5,899 bases of DNA from JBGLNJ01 sp964353405 (GTDB taxonomy: Bacteria; Chloroflexota; Anaerolineae; Fen-1058): contig CAYGWJ010000181.1 of assembly GCA_964353405.1 (NCBI GenBank), forward strand, positions 1-5,899, given 5' to 3'. Made by a program: the position numbers and the translations under genes. The notes under the pieces are model-generated. The model ran no database searches. It was not told the origin of the DNA and was given only the letters and a program-made list of their open reading frames with translations. Shown here in pieces: positions 3,560-5,899 of this stretch; the first letter of the stretch is position 1, and the number at the start of each line of letters is the position of its first letter.

Positions 3560-5899
3560 TCACTCCACGCAGGTCACTTCCGGCAGCCACGCGCCAAGCA
3601 GGTTCGGCACGCCGATCATTTGCTCGTCCCGATAGTTGACGAGCTGAATCGCCGTGGCCGGACATTCGCCCGTGCAGGTGCCACAGCCCTGACACAGCGC
3701 CGGGTCAATCCACGCCGCGCCCACAATGCCGCCCACGCCCGTGCGAGACGCCTCCACTTGCGGGATTTCGAAGGGACACGTCCGCACGCACGTCAGGCAG
3801 CCCACGCACTTGTCCTGATCCACCACCGCGATCGTGCCGCCGATGTAGAGCGGATTTTTGCTCAGCAAGGTCAGCGCGCGGCCGGCGGCGGCTTGCGCGT
3901 TGCTGATGGCTTCCTCGATGAACTTGGGGTAGTGCGCCATCCCGGCAACGAACACGCCCTCGACCATGAAATCCATCGGGCGCATCTTTAAATGCGCTTC
4001 CATGAAAAAGCCTTCGGGCGAAAGCGGCACGCCTAGCTTTTCCGCCAGAGCGCCTGTCCCTTCGCTGGGGACGATCGCCATCGAAAGTGTGACGAGGTCA
4101 GGCGTGAGCGTCAACTCGCGGTTCAGGTTCGGCTCGTGCGCTTTGACTTGCAGACGCCCGTCGGGCAGCGTTTCGACGACGGGCTGCGTCTCGGCCGTGT
4201 AGCGGATGAACAGAACGCCGCGCTTGCGCGCTTCGGTGTAAAACTGCTCGCGGAAGCCGTAGGTGATAATGTCCTTGTACAGCACGATCACCTGGCAGTC
4301 GGGATTCAACAGCTTGACGCGAATCGCGTCCTTCATCGTGTTGGTGCAGCAGATGCGCGAGCAGTATTCGATCTCACCTTCCTGCCGCACGCACTGAATC
4401 ATCACGATTTGCTTCATCGCCGCGATCTCTTGGGGGCGATGCGCGATGATGTCTTCCAAATCCTGGGCGGTGACGACGCGCTTGTTGCTGCCGAGTTGAT
4501 AGCGACCGTCGCGGCTCTGCTGGCCGCCCGTCGCCACAATCGTCACGCCGTGATGGATGAGGCGATCCTGCCCCTTGAAGCGGATGCGGCTGACGAAATG
4601 CCCCAGGCTGCCGCGATGCTCCTCCAATTCGGCGTGTGTCATCACTTCGATGTGATCGTGGCCGCGCACGCGATTGATGAGGTCACGCAAGAGGCGCTGC
4701 GGATTCTGGCCTTCCGCCACGTAATAGATGTGCCGCAGGTTGCCGCCCAGCGCGTCCTCGCGCTCGACGAGCGTCACGTCATAGCCCGCGTCGGCAATGG
4801 TGAGCGCCGCCGTCATGCCCGCCACGCCGCCGCCCAGCACGAGCGCGCGCTTGGAGGGCGTAAGCACTTGCTTGTGGACGGGGCGCATCATCGCCACGCG
4901 CGCCGCCGCCATGCGCACCAGCTCCTTCGCCTTGCGCGTGGCCTTGTCCGGCTCTTGAATATGCACCCACGCGCACTGCTCGCGCAGGTTGACCATCTCC
5001 ATGTAATACGGGTTCAAGCCCGCTTCGCGGACGGCTCGCTGATACAACGATTCGTGCGTGCGGTGGCTGCACCCGGCCATCACCACGCGGTTCAGCTTGC
5101 TTTCGGCAATCGCATTCTTGATGTAGCACTGCGCTTCGGGGAAGCACGCATAGTCCAGCCGCTCGACGCGGACGACCCCCGGCAGGTTCCAGGCATAGTC
5201 TGCGACCTCTTGGGTATTCACCACGCCGTCAATGCTCGGCTCGCAGCGGCAGAGGAACACACCGGTGCGCACGGGGTCGCCGGTCACGTCGCGCTCTGGC
5301 GCAAATTCGTTCGCGCGGGCCAGGAAGGGATACTCGCGGCTGGAAGGCGCGCCGTTCAAGTTGTCGTGCATCAACTGCATCACGGCGCCCGCCGCGCCCG
5401 CCGCGTCAATGATCGTCTCGGCAATTTCCTTGGGCGAAGAGAACGTGCCGCACACAAACACACCCGGCTGTGAAGTCTCCAGCGGTGTGAACTTGTCGGT
5501 CATGCAAAAGCCAAAGGCATTCAGCTCAATACCCATGGCCTGGGCCAACGCTTGCGTTTCCTTCGGCGGCTCGGTGCCCACGGACAGCACGACCATGTCA
5601 AAGCGATCCTCGACCGGTTTTCCATTGCCTTCGGGGACGTAGCGCACCAACAGGTCACGCGTCCCGGCGTCCTCGCGGACGGCCGACACGCGGCAGCGCG
5701 TGTAATCCACGCCCATGTCTTTGGCCTGGTCAAAGTAGGCGTTGAACTCTTTGCTGAACGCCCGCTCATCCATCGTAAAGATGCGCGCTTCGGCGTTCGG
5801 GCCGAGGCGCTGCTTGGTGAGCATGGCCTGCTTGGTGGCGTACATGCAGCAGATGGTGGATCAATAGGGATGGTCTTGATTGCGGCTGCCCACGCATTG
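3560..5899 (-). CDS. hdrA: HdrA-type flavin/iron-sulfur protein with two HdrA modules, probable selenoprotein (5' end outside window)
   Basis: HdrA is the FAD-bearing core of cytoplasmic heterodisulfide-reductase-type complexes and the site of flavin-based electron bifurcation. The visible part is 779 codons if the TGA at 5861-5863 is read through. Numbering below takes the Met at 5845 as 1. The first module ends with CVGSR, the recoded TGA, STICCMYATK, then a nucleotide-binding half to about 165. The second begins at GVFLCRCE (195-202). It has the AGCSHRTHE segment (257-265), NLREQCAWVH (286-295), an FAD-binding LGGGVAGM (337-344), and a second cluster motif with Cys485, Cys495 and Cys499-Cys500 (YCSRICC). 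Two [4Fe-4S] ferredoxin motifs close the protein: Cys680/683/686/690 and 718/721/724/728. The ATG at 5845 lies in the middle of a conserved motif and is not the start. mvhD follows in the same direction. Confidence 0.92.
5821..5847 (-). promoter_or_regulatory. candidate bacterial SECIS hairpin after the TGA
   Basis: In the mRNA, gcaug (14-18 bases after the TGA) can pair with caugc (36-40). After a three-base bulge, gcc pairs with ggc, leaving an eight-base apical loop accaagca 25-32 bases from the TGA. The position is right for a bacterial SECIS, but the loop G is not among its first two bases. An alternative fold pairs cugcu with agcag, giving a loop that starts with G and contains GU. Judged by eye, without an energy calculation. 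Confidence 0.35.
5861..5863 (-). other. in-frame TGA, probable selenocysteine codon of HdrA
   Basis: Upstream of the Met at 5845 the same frame reads QCVGSRNQDHPY, then TGA, then STICC and MYATKQA. The HdrA family motif has a cysteine at exactly this place (C-V-G-S-R ... Y-C-S-x-x-C-C-M-Y-A-T-K), and the second module of the same protein has YCSRICC. Conserved sequence continues without frameshift on both sides. Selenocysteine at this cluster-ligand position is known in HdrA of some methanogens. A TGC-to-TGA nonsense mutation or sequencing error is the alternative. Confidence 0.82.

Noticed and set aside
4136..5473. 445-residue plus-strand open frame opposite hdrA
   Set aside because: Its composition is dominated by His, Ala and Arg, as expected for the antisense of a GC-rich gene, with no recognisable domain. 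hdrA on the other strand has many family motifs.
5843..5845. ATG at 5845 as the true start of hdrA
   Set aside because: It lies inside the conserved CCMYATK motif, has no ribosome-binding site, and matching HdrA sequence continues upstream to the window edge across the TGA.

Overview
The window looks like part of a chromosome from an anaerobic or facultatively anaerobic bacterium of moderate-to-high GC content. A Chloroflexota (Anaerolineae-like) or other selenocysteine-using anaerobe fits the style: many small toxin-antitoxin-type genes, palindromic dispersed repeats, and heterodisulfide-reductase-type electron-bifurcation genes. This assignment is inference; no rRNA or other phylogenetic marker is present.

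Right half (3059-5899, minus strand): a short operon-like pair. First comes hdrA, a large flavin/iron-sulfur protein built from two successive HdrA modules and running off the right edge. It is followed by mvhD, the small iron-sulfur protein that links HdrA to an electron donor such as a hydrogenase or formate dehydrogenase. The most notable observation is at 5861-5863. The hdrA frame continues to the window edge but is crossed by one in-frame TGA. It sits exactly where the HdrA cluster motif (Cys-Val-Gly-Ser-Arg ... Tyr-[Cys]-Ser-X-X-Cys-Cys-Met-Tyr-Ala-Thr-Lys) normally has a cysteine. HdrA is a known selenoprotein family with selenocysteine in this motif, so the TGA is best read as a selenocysteine codon. 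The apparent ATG start at 5845 is then only an internal methionine.

Left and middle (1-3050): an island of small, mostly toxin-antitoxin-type genes and their debris. Intact genes are an MNT nucleotidyltransferase (693-983), a CopG-like antitoxin (1043-1252), an AbrB/SpoVT antitoxin (1386-1670), and the DUF4160/DUF2442 pair (2458-2691, 2675-2962). Broken ones include two PIN-toxin ends (C-terminal at 1270-1389, N-terminal at 1655-1807), an antitoxin lacking its start (1785-2018), and a second CopG 3' end (2115-2204).

The island is stitched together by short repeats. A bidirectional terminator hairpin occurs four times. A ~31-bp promoter block occurs twice, upstream of the MNT gene and of the DUF4160 gene. 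The 3' end of mvhD is duplicated 2.5 kb away at 507-554, and the CopG 3' end plus terminator is duplicated about 1.07 kb away. At the far left are a 111-bp imperfect palindrome resembling a miniature mobile or REP-type element (143-253) and a 27-bp tandem duplication (89-142). Apart from sharing terminator and 3'-end sequences, the island and the hdrA-mvhD pair appear functionally unrelated.
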